A DNA stretch of 64,000 bases from Phytohabitans sp037414955. GTDB lineage: Bacteria; Actinomycetota; Actinomycetes; Mycobacteriales; Micromonosporaceae. Below are positions 19,780 through 28,164 of this stretch, piece after piece. The position numbers and the translations under genes are program-made. The notes under the pieces were generated by a model. The model searched no databases. It was not told the DNA's origin and saw only the letters and a list, made by a program, of their open reading frames with translations. How positions within the stretch are numbered: the stretch's first letter is position 1; each line of letters opens with the position of its first letter. The DNA lies in contig JBBEWH010000116.1 of NCBI GenBank assembly GCA_037414955.1, forward strand, positions 1 to 64,000, given 5' to 3'.

Positions 19780-20861
19780 GCGCGCACTCCAGCGGACGGG
19801 AAGGGCGCCGGATCGGCGGCAAGACGGGCGAGCATGTCCACCCGCCAGGCGTGGATCTGGTCCATGCCTTTGGCGAGTTTGTCGGCGAGGTCGCGGCCGG
19901 ACAGGTGGATGTATCTCAAGGTCGACTCGGTCGAGCGGTGGCCGGCGAACGTCGAGATGGCGTGCAGTTCCCAGCCCATCCGGGCCAGGTCGGTCAGGCA
20001 GAGATGCCGGGTGGTGTGCGTGGCGAAGCGCGGGACGTCTGCGGCGAGCGCGATGCGGCGGATTACCTTCGACCACGTCCACAGGGTCAACGGCTGCGCA
20101 TGGTTGCGGCGCGACTCCGACAGGAACAACGGGCCCCGTGCCCGACTGATCGTGGCTCGATGCGTCAGGTAGCCCGACAGCAGCACCCCGGTCGCGGCCG
20201 AGTACGGCACGACCCGTTCCAGGCGGTTCTTGGTGGTCTCCGCCCGAATCCGCAGTGTCCGGTGCGCCGGATCGAGGTCATCGGTGCGCAGCGAGCACAG
20301 CTCTTCACGACGCAGCGCTGCGTCGTAGGCCAACGCGAGCATGACCCGGTTGCGTACCGGCTCGGCCGCCGCGACGGCGAGCACGTCCAGCCACTGCTGC
20401 TCGCTGGGAATCCAGGGTAGCTTCGTCAGCCGCGGGACCAGTCCGCGCTGGTGGCCGCCGGTCTTGCGGCCCGGGGTATAACGGCCGCGTCCGACCGGGT
20501 TGGAATCGCGCAGGCCGTCTTCCATGAGGAAGTCGTAGAACAGCCGAACGGGCACCAGCCGCTGCTGCAGCGTCGCGTTCGCCAGTCCCGTCCCCGAGTC
20601 GATCGAGACGACGTTGGCACCTCGCTTGCTGGGCCGGCTGGTCAGATCACGGACGTACCGCGCGACGTGGGCACGGTTCGCGGTGATCGGATCGACGCCA
20701 TCCCGTTCGCACACGGTTAGATACTCGGCGAGGCCGAGTGCGTACGCATCGATCGTTCGCGGCGCGCGGCCGAGATCGGCCCACACTTGCAGCCAGCCGA
20801 CCGCCAGCTCGTGCCGGAGCAGGACCGGCCACGTGCCGTCCAGCACCCTTGAGATTCCCAA
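19776..20861 (-). CDS. Tyrosine recombinase, TnpA-like (Tn554 family)
   Basis: A 361-residue integrase. An N-terminal SAM-like DNA-binding domain (residues ~15-110, RTIDAYALGLAEYLTVCERD) precedes the catalytic domain. That domain has ALRREELCSLR (Arg I), THTTRHLCLTDLAR (HxxRH) and FAGHRSTESTLRYIHL (His and Tyr nucleophile), so the RHRRY set is complete. The TTG start is supported by AAGGGGA upstream. Stop and downstream start overlap. The three genes (this, TnpB-like, zinc-ribbon) appear intact and could form a working transposition unit. Confidence 0.88.
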   Translation of the reverse strand: MGISRVLDGTWPVLLRHELAVGWLQVWADLGRAPRTIDAYALGLAEYLTVCERDGVDPITANRAHVARYVRDLTSRPSKRGANVVSIDSGTGLANATLQQRLVPVRLFYDFLMEDGLRDSNPVGRGRYTPGRKTGGHQRGLVPRLTKLPWIPSEQQWLDVLAVAAAEPVRNRVMLALAYDAALRREELCSLRTDDLDPAHRTLRIRAETTKNRLERVVPYSAATGVLLSGYLTHRATISRARGPLFLSESRRNHAQPLTLWTWSKVIRRIALAADVPRFATHTTRHLCLTDLARMGWELHAISTFAGHRSTESTLRYIHLSGRDLADKLAKGMDQIHAWRVDMLARLAADPAPFPSAGVRA

Positions 20862-20885
20862 CAGATCCCCTTAGTTCGTGGCGAC

Positions 20886-20913
20886 GCCCCGGGAATGAGA
20901 TCACTCCCGGGGC
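20886..20913 (-). promoter_or_regulatory. Hairpin upstream of the recombinase operon
   Basis: A perfect 9-bp inverted repeat (GCCCCGGGA with TCCCGGGGC, 10-base loop) sits 25 bases before the recombinase start. It could be an operator, an attenuator or a recombinase binding site at the element end. Its place between the start codon and foreign DNA fits any of these. Confidence 0.5.
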
Positions 20914-20935
20914 GAGATTCCACGTAACTAATAGG

Positions 20936-21187
20936 TACCTGCGGCTCCGTGAGCTACAGCGGGAACGAGTGCTCGGCCCAGACCACCCCGACACCCTGAC
21001 AACCCGAAGTAACCTCGCACACTCGCGGGGAGAGGTGGGAGACGCAGCAGGCGCCGTCGCCGCCTTCGAACAGTTGCTAACTGACCGACTACGAGTGCTA
21101 GGCCCCGACCACCCTCATACCCTGACGACCCGCCAAAACCTCGCAGCCTGGCAAAAGGAAGCACGTACGAGGCCGACATCAGCGTGA
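20936..21187 (+). pseudogene. Tetratricopeptide-repeat protein fragment
   Basis: The frame reads RERVLGPDHPDTLTTRSNLA and, one repeat later, RLRVLGPDHPHTLTTRQNLA. This is the kinesin-light-chain-type TPR repeat common in large actinomycete NB-ARC/TPR signalling proteins. Two repeats survive, with no start or regulatory domain. It is probably the tail of a gene cut away when the recombinase element arrived. Confidence 0.7.
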
Positions 21188-21499
21188 CCGCCGCAGCGAA
21201 GACCGTACCCCCATTCGGGTCAAACGTCGACCGTGGACGCCATACGGTAGCCAGCACGGATCTGCTGGCGAAACTCGGCTGACGATCTCTGGTGACTGTC
21301 ACGGGCGCGACGCGGCCCGATGGACTTCCGGCGTTCGCCGCATGAACCCGGACATCATTGCCTTCCAGGAGGCCATCCACACCGATTCGTTCGACCAGAT
21401 GCTATTCGAACCTGGCGCGCTCCAAGGTCACGAACATCCGGATCTACCGCGAGCCACGCGTCTGTCAGGGTTGCCTCCACCGCGTCGCGCGTGCTCGTT
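21188..21499 (+). other. Non-coding stretch with an EEP-hydrolase scrap
   Basis: About 310 bases without an intact gene. Near 21341-21400 the plus strand reads MNPDIIAFQEAIHTDSFDQM, which matches the start of endonuclease/exonuclease/phosphatase-fold proteins (PDIxAFQE motif) but soon loses similarity. The rest shows nothing I can name. Confidence 0.4.
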
Positions 21500-22663
21500 C
21501 TAACCCTGACGATTCCACCTCTGTATGAGGGACGCCCTGATCGCGGGTGCGTCGCGGGCGGCGACGAAGGTCTTCTCGTACGCGTCGAGGCAGGTGTCGA
21601 CCGAGAACCGCTGCCGGGCGTCGCGGGCGCTGGCCTCCCGCGGTCCTGGCCCGATGGCCGCCTGACGCAGGAGTGCGCGCTCCAGCGCCGGCACGTCGCG
21701 CGGCGGCACCAACTCCCCGAAGCCGGTGGCGAGCACCGGGTACCGGCCGCCGGGCAGGTCCGTGGTCACCGACGGGATGCCGCACATCATCGCCTCCGCC
21801 TGGACGATGCCGAACGACTCGGCGACCGAGGGCAGGGCGAACACGTCGATGGAGGCATAGAAGTCGTCGATCTCGGCCCCGCGCAGTTCACCGAGTACCC
21901 GGATCCGGGGGTCACTGGCGATCTCGCCGCGGATGTCGTCGAGATTGCTGCCGCCGGCGACCGTGCGGTGGTTGCCGCCGATGAGCAGCCGCGCCTCCGG
22001 GTCGGCGAACCGCCGGAACGCGCGGACCAGATACGCGATGCCCTTGTCCTCCACGATGCGGCCGAGGAAGCCGACGTGCAGGCCGGGCGTCTCGCGGTAC
22101 CGGGCGCTCCCGCCCCGGCGGTCCAGGCACGGCGCGGGAATCGGCCGGAAGTTGCGCTCGCGCACCAACGGCCAGAACTTCGAGGCGTGCGCCTGGTCCT
22201 CACTGTTGGCGACCACGGCCGCCGAGCGGCGGATCGCCGACCGCGAGGTGATGTCGGAGGCCGCGACCGCCACCCGGTTCAGCCGGCCCGGCGGCAGGTA
22301 CAGGTCGATGTGGAGGGTGCTGACCACCGGCGTGCGGCCGGCGAGCCGAGCGACCAGGCTGGCCTCCGCCATCGGCAAATGCAGGTTCAGCACCCCGGAC
22401 CGGCGCGCCAGCCGGGCGGTGACCAGGGGGTACGTCGGGGTGACCTGCGCCCGGGTGATGACGCCGGCCACCGGGCACCGGTACACGTCGACACCGGCGA
22501 TCGTTTCCCGGGTGGGTAGCGACCGGTCATGCCGGGCGGCGACCACCGCGACGCGCCAGCCGCGCTCGGCCATGCCCTCCGCGATGACCCGCGCCGTGTG
22601 GGTCAGCCCGCTCACGTACGGCTCGTAGTAAGTGAGCGCCACCGTCAGGTCGTACTCTTTCAT
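21500..22663 (-). CDS. GT4-family glycosyltransferase
   Basis: A 387-residue GT-B enzyme that transfers a sugar from a nucleotide donor. It starts MKEYDLTVALTYYEPYVSGL with the GT4 N-terminal pattern. The C-terminal domain has VGFLGRIVEDKGIAYLVRAF and the EX7E donor motif ESFGIVQAE followed by AMMCGIPSVTTDLPG. The ATG at 22663 is preceded by AAAGGA; longer frames upstream lie inside the neighbour. It is the last of four tightly packed minus-strand genes (hydrolase, GT2, membrane protein, GT4), so it likely adds sugar to the same lipid or envelope product. Acceptor unknown. Confidence 0.9.
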   Translation of the reverse strand: MKEYDLTVALTYYEPYVSGLTHTARVIAEGMAERGWRVAVVAARHDRSLPTRETIAGVDVYRCPVAGVITRAQVTPTYPLVTARLARRSGVLNLHLPMAEASLVARLAGRTPVVSTLHIDLYLPPGRLNRVAVAASDITSRSAIRRSAAVVANSEDQAHASKFWPLVRERNFRPIPAPCLDRRGGSARYRETPGLHVGFLGRIVEDKGIAYLVRAFRRFADPEARLLIGGNHRTVAGGSNLDDIRGEIASDPRIRVLGELRGAEIDDFYASIDVFALPSVAESFGIVQAEAMMCGIPSVTTDLPGGRYPVLATGFGELVPPRDVPALERALLRQAAIGPGPREASARDARQRFSVDTCLDAYEKTFVAARDAPAIRASLIQRWNRQG

Positions 22664-22676
22664 CGTCGTAGTCCTT

Positions 22677-23714
22677 TCAGCCGGCCTCGTTGAGCGACTC
22701 CCTCGCGGACCGCCTGTACGACGCCTCCGCCGCGCCGAACGCGACCGCACCCACCGCCACCTCGCCCACCGTCGTCACAAGCCGGCTGGCCAGTACGACC
22801 ACGGCAGCCGCGGGGACGGGCAACACCGCCGCGAGCGCGGCCATGAGCACCGACTCGCGCACCCCGATCCCGTCGGGCACCACCACGACCAACAGCCCCA
22901 CCACCGTGGCGAGACCGTACGCCCCGACGCACAGCGCCAGCGACCGCCACACGGGAGCGTTCATGGCGATCGCCAGCAGCCACAGGTGCAGTCCGGCGAC
23001 CACCCACGCCGCCACTTGCCAGAAGACCGCCACGCGCAGCCCGCGCGCTGACACCGCGCCCTTCGGCGGCGATCGCCGCAGCACCCGCAGCGCCGCGCCG
23101 GCGGCGTGGTTGACCAGGTGCGGCCACCGCAGCACGACCGCGATGGGCACCAGCGCCAGCGCCAGCCAGCCGGTCCGGGTGCCGATCGCGGACGGGCCGG
23201 CGAGCAGCCCGACCGACAACCCGGTCAGCACGGTGACGCCTAAGCTGAGAGCACCGGCGGCGAACAGCCGCGCCAGCGGCATCCCGCTCGTCTTCGCCAT
23301 TCGGAGCGCGACCACCAACGCCAAGCCCTTCACCGGCAGGTACTTGGCGAAGAAGTTCACGAAGAACAGCCGTACCGACTGCGCGTTGGTGATCGAACCG
23401 GCCACGTCGAGCACGAGCGCCCGCCAGGAGAGCAGCCCGAGCAGCGGCCCCACCGCGGTCGCCAGGACGCCGCCGGCCAGCAGCAGCGCGATCCGCCGGC
23501 GGTCGCCCCGCTCGGCCACCACCGTGACGACCGACCAGTCCTGGTCCCGGACGGCGAACCACATCCCCGCCACCAGGAGCGCCAGAAACGCCGCGCCGAC
23601 CAACCACCAGGCGATCCGGCGCCAGCCACGCGTGGGGGCGGCGGGTTCCGGAACCGCGGGCTTGGTGGACCGGGGCTCGGATTCTCCACCCGGCTGGAAC
23701 GAGACCGCCGTCAC
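22677..23714 (-). CDS. LPG-synthase-TM/YbhN-type integral membrane protein
   Basis: A 345-residue protein with about eight hydrophobic segments after a Pro/Glu-rich start. NAQSVRLFFVNFFAKYLPVK and VPDGIGVRESVLMAALAAVL match the lysylphosphatidylglycerol-synthase transmembrane (UPF0104/YbhN) family, whose members flip or synthesise modified lipids and often sit beside glycosyltransferases. The GTG start at 23714 overlaps the preceding stop (GTGA). I infer a role in moving a glycolipid across the membrane; no catalytic aminoacyl-transferase domain is attached. Confidence 0.88.
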   Translation of the reverse strand: MTAVSFQPGGESEPRSTKPAVPEPAAPTRGWRRIAWWLVGAAFLALLVAGMWFAVRDQDWSVVTVVAERGDRRRIALLLAGGVLATAVGPLLGLLSWRALVLDVAGSITNAQSVRLFFVNFFAKYLPVKGLALVVALRMAKTSGMPLARLFAAGALSLGVTVLTGLSVGLLAGPSAIGTRTGWLALALVPIAVVLRWPHLVNHAAGAALRVLRRSPPKGAVSARGLRVAVFWQVAAWVVAGLHLWLLAIAMNAPVWRSLALCVGAYGLATVVGLLVVVVPDGIGVRESVLMAALAAVLPVPAAAVVVLASRLVTTVGEVAVGAVAFGAAEASYRRSARESLNEAG

Positions 23715-24790
23715 GGCGCCAGACCCGCCGACGGTCCGCCGACCCGCGCGGGGAGCGGCAGCCGGCGTACCGCGAAGTAGAGCGCGTACAGCGTGCCCGC
23801 GGCCGCGCCGACGGTCTTGGCGACGTGGGCGAGGATGTGGATGCCGGTCGCGACGAGCGTGAAGCGCAAGCCCTTGCGGCGCAGCACGTATCGCAGGAAC
23901 TGGTGGCTGATCACCGCGAACACCGCCTGCGCCGCCAGTGCCGCCACCAGTGCCCACGGGGTGAGCAACGCGAGCGGGAGCAGCAGCAGGCTGAGCGCCG
24001 TCAGGCCGAACGACAGCCACGCCGTCGCGTCCAGGTACGTGAACCGGCTCATCGACAGCATCTCCAGCCGTACGCCGCTGGCGCCGGCCCGCTGGCGGCG
24101 CTGCGTCCGCAGCGTGACCACCGGCGCGGCTCCCGACCGGATCGCCATCTCGACAAGCATCGGCCACAGCTTCGAGTCGTCGTCGTGCCGGGTCCGCACC
24201 GCGTCGCTCACCAGCACCCGGTACCGCTCCGGCATCCGGCTGCCGAACTCGACGTCCTCCGAGTAGCGCAGCGCCTCGTCCAGCCCGCCGGTCTCCTCGA
24301 ACACGTCCCGCCGCACGAGGCTGCATAGGAACAGGGTGCCGGTCACCTGGCCGACGGTCTGGCGGTGCCAGAAGTGCTCATAGGCCACCTTGTACGCCTC
24401 GACGACGCTGTCGTCGTAGAGCGGCTCCAGCTCGTAGATGCCCTGCACCATCCCGCAGTCCGGGTTGGCGCGCAGCTCCCGGACGGCATTGGCGACGGCG
24501 TCGGGCAGCGGTGCGGTGTCGGAGTCCACAAAGAACAGCAACGGCGAGGTGGCCGCCGCCGCGCCGGCGTTGCGGGCCGCGGACGGGCCTTGATTGCCCG
24601 GCAGTTCCACGAGCCGGCACGGGAAGTCGCGGATGATGTCGCGCGAGCCGTCGGTGCTGGCGTCGTCGACGACGACGACCTCGGCCAGCGGATAGGTCTG
24701 GGCGTACACCGCTTCCAGGCAGGCGCGCAGTGTGCGGTCCTTGTTGTAGTTCGGGATAACCACCGAAACCCGCTCGGGCGCTCCGGTCAT
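23711..24790 (-). CDS. GT2-family glycosyltransferase with C-terminal membrane segments
   Basis: A 359-residue GT-A enzyme. SVVIPNYNKDRTLRACLEAV, the nucleotide-binding VVVDDASTDGS and FVDSDTAPLPDA (metal-binding DxD) are clear. LRYSEDVEFGSRM supplies the ED catalytic-base motif. Two or three hydrophobic helices (residues ~255-340) anchor it in the membrane. The ATG overlaps the upstream stop by one base (TGATG). It probably glycosylates a lipid carrier facing the cytoplasm, as the second enzyme of this operon. Confidence 0.9.
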   Translation of the reverse strand: MTGAPERVSVVIPNYNKDRTLRACLEAVYAQTYPLAEVVVVDDASTDGSRDIIRDFPCRLVELPGNQGPSAARNAGAAAATSPLLFFVDSDTAPLPDAVANAVRELRANPDCGMVQGIYELEPLYDDSVVEAYKVAYEHFWHRQTVGQVTGTLFLCSLVRRDVFEETGGLDEALRYSEDVEFGSRMPERYRVLVSDAVRTRHDDDSKLWPMLVEMAIRSGAAPVVTLRTQRRQRAGASGVRLEMLSMSRFTYLDATAWLSFGLTALSLLLLPLALLTPWALVAALAAQAVFAVISHQFLRYVLRRKGLRFTLVATGIHILAHVAKTVGAAAGTLYALYFAVRRLPLPARVGGPSAGLAP

Positions 24791-25971
24791 CACGTACTCC
24801 TCTTCGTCGACAGCACCACCCGCAGGGCCCGGTGGTCGGACATGCCCGCCGGGTCGAGCAGCTCGTAACGGTGCACGGCCACGTCCGGGGTGCTGAGCAC
24901 CCAATCGATCCGCCACACCGGGTAGCCACCGACCATCCACGTCCACGGGTACAGCGACGGGATGGCCGCGGTGTGGTCGACCAGCCGGTCGGGCAGTTCC
25001 CGCAGGATCCCCATCGCTGGGCTCGTGTTGAGGTCGGCGCCGACCACCACCGGGTTCGGGTTCGCCGCGACGTCGGCGCCCAGCGCGCGGAAGCTGGCCA
25101 CCCGCCGGCTGTGGTTGTAGCGGTTGGCCGCCCGCTGCTCGGCACGCAGGGGCAGCATCTCGTGCGGCGGCTGGTGGACGTGGGTGTTGTAGAAGGACAG
25201 CACCGCGCCGTCCACCCGGACGTCCACCCGCTGGGTCTCCACTGTGTACGAGCTGGGGAAGGCGCGCAGCGCCGCCGGCACCTCGCGCAGGTCCGGGGGC
25301 AGCCACGGCCGGATGTCCAGGCCCGCGTGCCGCACTACGGGCAGCCGAGACAGCGTGATCTGTTCGCCGTCCATGACGATCTCATAGCCGCGGAACTCCT
25401 CGCGCAACCGCGCCAGCTTGTCGATGCGCACGGCCTTCTCGTGCACGGTGGGCGCCGCGTCGTCCAGGTACAGGTACTCCTTGAGCAGGTACACATCGGC
25501 GTCCAGGTCCCGCAGGTGGCGGTAGAAGTCCGGCTCGAATCCGCGGCCGCCGGTGGTGCGGAACTCCTGGTCCCAGAACTCGGTGTTCCACGACACGACC
25601 GTGATGGCGCCGGGCGGCGCCGGCGGCGGATCGTGCCACAGCGCCGCGGGGTTGACGCCGCTGCTGCCGGCCCCCAGTGCCGCGGCCGCGACCAGCACCA
25701 CCGCCATCCGCCAGCGGTACGGCCGCGCCAGCGGCACGGCGAGGAGCAGCGCGGCCGGCACCGCCAGCAGCAGGATCGGCGGCATCAGGTCGATCGGCGC
25801 CCACCGCCACGTCCGCCCGCTCACCACCAGGTGGGCGGTGAGGAGCAGCAGCCAACCCGCCGCCGTCGCGAACGCCGCGCGGGCGACCGCCCGGCGCCAC
25901 CACCCGGGCCGGAGCAGCCGCCGCCGCGGTTCCGCCGCGACCCGCGGCAGCACATTCTGGTCGGCAATCAC
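24790..25971 (-). CDS. Membrane-anchored endonuclease/exonuclease/phosphatase-fold hydrolase
   Basis: A 393-residue protein. Three hydrophobic helices (residues ~30-110) are followed by an exported EEP domain: ITVVSWNTEFWD (Asn of the active site), DADVYLLKEYLY (metal-binding Glu position), NPVVVGADLNTSP (Asp/Asn) and GMSDHRALRVVL (SDH catalytic end). EEP enzymes split phosphodiesters in nucleic acids, sphingomyelin or phosphoinositides; with glycosyltransferase neighbours a lipid or polymer phosphodiester is more likely than DNA. The GTG start has GAGGTGAGG upstream. First gene of the four-gene operon. Confidence 0.85.
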   Translation of the reverse strand: MIADQNVLPRVAAEPRRRLLRPGWWRRAVARAAFATAAGWLLLLTAHLVVSGRTWRWAPIDLMPPILLLAVPAALLLAVPLARPYRWRMAVVLVAAAALGAGSSGVNPAALWHDPPPAPPGAITVVSWNTEFWDQEFRTTGGRGFEPDFYRHLRDLDADVYLLKEYLYLDDAAPTVHEKAVRIDKLARLREEFRGYEIVMDGEQITLSRLPVVRHAGLDIRPWLPPDLREVPAALRAFPSSYTVETQRVDVRVDGAVLSFYNTHVHQPPHEMLPLRAEQRAANRYNHSRRVASFRALGADVAANPNPVVVGADLNTSPAMGILRELPDRLVDHTAAIPSLYPWTWMVGGYPVWRIDWVLSTPDVAVHRYELLDPAGMSDHRALRVVLSTKRST

Positions 25972-26136
25972 CGCAACCTCACCTCCACAGCCGACCCCAA
26001 CCTATCGACGATCTCCTTGGCCCTTCCTTGTCCACCGGCCACCGGCACACCGGTACGGGATGGGCGCGCGCCAAGGAACGGGCAAGCGGCGCGGCGTTAG
26101 CGTCCACCCCGACGCGTCATGCCCGGAGGAGAAGCC

Positions 26137-27108
26137 ATGTCCGCCGACAGCCCACTGGTCTCGGTCGTCATCCCCAGCTACAACAGCGGCCGCACGCTGG
26201 CACTGTGCCTGCGCGCGGTCGCCGCGCAGACGTACGCCCCGATCGAGACGATCGTGGTGGACGACGGCAGCGCGGATGGATCCGCCCGGGTCGCCGAGTC
26301 GGCGGGCGCCACGGTCCTGCGCACCGGGATCAACAGTGGACAGTCGGTGGCCCGCAACCTGGGCGCGGCGGCCGCACGCGGCGAGATCCTGTTCTTCCTC
26401 GACGCCGACGTCGCGCTCGACCCGGACAGCGTGCGCGCCGCGGTCGACGCCCTGCGGGCGGACCCGGCGCTCGGCGCCGTATCGGGCGTGTACGCACCGG
26501 AACCGCTGCTCGCCACGAGCCTGGCCGCGCGGTACCGGTCGGTGCAGATGCACCATTTCTGGCTCAAGCACGATACCCCTACCGCCGGCCCGCACACGTC
26601 CATGTTCGCCATCCGGTCCGCGGTGTTCGCCGAGATCGGCCCGTTCAACCCTCGGCTGCGCCACACCGAGCCGCAGGAGTACGGCGGCCGGCTGCGCCTC
26701 CGCTACACCACCCGGGTGTGCCGGGCCGTCCACGGGCGGCACGACCACGAGGCGACCCTGCGCGAATTGCTGCCCAAGGTCTTCCGCCGGGCGCGGGCCA
26801 GCATGCTGGAGTACCGCCCCGGCGGGGAGTTGGGCGGCACGCCGTCCCGCGCGCTGGCCAGCGGGCTGGTCCTCGGCGCGCTGCTGGCGCTGCCGCTGCC
26901 CCTGGTGGCCGGTCCGGCCGGCGGGGTGGTCGCGCTGGCGCTGATCGGGGCGTCGGTCGCGCTGGACGCGGGCACCTACCGCGCGGTGTTCGCCGACCGA
27001 GGACCGCTGTTCGGCGCCTACTTCGTGCTGGCGCACCTCGTCTTCCAGACCACGGCCGCGGCGGGAGCCGCGACCGGCGTGCTCCAGCGCGCGCTGACCC
27101 GCCGCTGA
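26137..27108 (+). CDS. GT2-family glycosyltransferase, paralogue A
   Basis: A 323-residue GT-A enzyme: LVSVVIPSYNSGRTLALCLR, VVDDGSADGSA and FFLDADVALDPDS (DxD). A distinctive GRHDHEATLRELLPKVFRR box precedes two or three C-terminal membrane helices. The ATG at 26137 is preferred to one 18 bases earlier because GGAGGAGAAGCC directly precedes it. It is transcribed away from the hydrolase operon and toward the prenyltransferase. The two GT2 genes at 32.7-34.8 kb share the same layout and boxes, so the three arose by duplication. Confidence 0.9.
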   Translation: MSADSPLVSVVIPSYNSGRTLALCLRAVAAQTYAPIETIVVDDGSADGSARVAESAGATVLRTGINSGQSVARNLGAAAARGEILFFLDADVALDPDSVRAAVDALRADPALGAVSGVYAPEPLLATSLAARYRSVQMHHFWLKHDTPTAGPHTSMFAIRSAVFAEIGPFNPRLRHTEPQEYGGRLRLRYTTRVCRAVHGRHDHEATLRELLPKVFRRARASMLEYRPGGELGGTPSRALASGLVLGALLALPLPLVAGPAGGVVALALIGASVALDAGTYRAVFADRGPLFGAYFVLAHLVFQTTAAAGAATGVLQRALTRR

Positions 27109-27110
27109 CT

Positions 27111-27172
27111 CCCCATGATCAAGACGTTCTTCACGTCGCTATAGCGACGTGAAGAACGTCTTGATCATGGGG
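27111..27172. terminator. Perfect 62-bp palindrome between converging genes
   Basis: Two exactly complementary 31-base arms meet at a central TATA (centre between 27141 and 27142); the left arm begins CCCCATGATCAAGACGTTCT. It lies 2 bases after the GT2 stop and 6 bases before the stop of the convergent prenyltransferase gene. A bidirectional terminator is the simplest role, although the stem is far longer than needed. Confidence 0.75.
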
Positions 27173-27178
27173 GAACCG

Positions 27179-28126
27179 CTAGCCCAGGCGGGCAGCGGCG
27201 AGGAAGCCGCCGGACAGGGCCGCCCACAGCAGCGCGTTGGTCACCAGCGCCGGATCCCGCAGCAACAGCCGCACGGGGTTGTCGCCACCGCTGTCGACCA
27301 GGACGACCTGGAGGTAGCGGAACACCCCGAACAGCGCCAGCGGCGCGGACAGCACCGCGGCGGTGAGCGCGTACTCGCCCAGCGGCGCCTCGGTGCGCAT
27401 GTACAACAGGTACGCACCGACCGAGAGCACCGCGCTGAGCACCATCACCTGATCGATCAGCGGCACCGTGTAGCCGCGCAGCGCCGGCCGGTGGGCCCCG
27501 GCGGTGGCGACGAGTTCCTGGCGGCGCTTGCCGAACGTCAGCAGCAGGCACAGGCTGAACACGCAGATCAGCAGCCAGCCGGAGGGATCGACGTCCAGCA
27601 CGACGTAACCCTGCATCAGGCGCAACCCGAACCCGGCGGCCACCACGAACACGTCCACCAGCGGCACGTGTTTCAACGCGAGGCTGTAGCCGGCGGCCAC
27701 CACCAGGTAGGCCGCGACCGGCCACCACCGCTGCCAGGGCTGGAGAGCGAGCGTCCCGGCGAGTAGTCCGAACTGGACGACGGCCAGCCCAACCGCCCAT
27801 CGCACCGGCACCCGTCCAGCGGCGATCGGGCGCCGCCGTTTGGTCGGGTGCGCCCGGTCGCGATGCCGGTCGAGGATGTCGTTGACGATGTAGACCAGCG
27901 CCGACGCCATGGTGAACGCGGCCACCGCCCAGAGCAGGCGCGCCGCGCCGGCGACACTCCACACGGGAAGGTCCAGCAGTGCGACCGGCACCACGAACGG
28001 GTTCTTCGCCCATTGCCCCGGCCGGGTGAGCGACAGCAGGTCCCGCCATCGCGGGGCGCGCCGGCCAGGCTCCGCGAGCGGGTCACTCTCGACGGTCACC
28101 ACCGGATCAGATCGGGTCGCGTACAC
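27179..28126 (-). CDS. UbiA-family prenyltransferase, decaprenyl-phosphate phosphoribosyltransferase type
   Basis: A 315-residue protein with eight to nine membrane helices. The metal-binding box NDILDRHRDRAHPTKRRRPI (NDxxDxxxD) and the second region GYSLALKHVPLVDVFVVAAG resemble the phosphoribosyl-transferring branch typified by mycobacterial Rv3806c, which makes polyprenyl-phosphoryl-ribose, the precursor of polyprenyl-phosphoryl-arabinose. The GTG at 28126 is chosen for its GGAGGTGGGAA site. It is the last gene of the minus-strand operon behind the epimerase. Another phosphorylated acceptor sugar cannot be excluded. Confidence 0.88.
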   Translation of the reverse strand: MYATRSDPVVTVESDPLAEPGRRAPRWRDLLSLTRPGQWAKNPFVVPVALLDLPVWSVAGAARLLWAVAAFTMASALVYIVNDILDRHRDRAHPTKRRRPIAAGRVPVRWAVGLAVVQFGLLAGTLALQPWQRWWPVAAYLVVAAGYSLALKHVPLVDVFVVAAGFGLRLMQGYVVLDVDPSGWLLICVFSLCLLLTFGKRRQELVATAGAHRPALRGYTVPLIDQVMVLSAVLSVGAYLLYMRTEAPLGEYALTAAVLSAPLALFGVFRYLQVVLVDSGGDNPVRLLLRDPALVTNALLWAALSGGFLAAARLG

Positions 28127-28164
28127 TTCCCACCTCCCCCACGCCGGTAGGCCGGCGCTGCCCG

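Noticed and set aside
19780..20082. Upstream extension of the TnpB-like recombinase by ~100 codons
   Set aside because: The extension lies within the upstream recombinase gene in another frame and reads as Arg/His/Pro-rich nonsense. The GTGA overlap at 19779 gives a natural start.
23715..24326. Extension of the YbhN-type gene upstream of its GTG
   Set aside because: The extra codons overlap the GT2 gene in another frame and are Gly/Arg/Ala nonsense; the GTGA overlap explains the start.
27111..27172. Palindrome as an IS or integration site
   Set aside because: No target duplication, transposase or integrase lies nearby, and both neighbouring genes end naturally at it.
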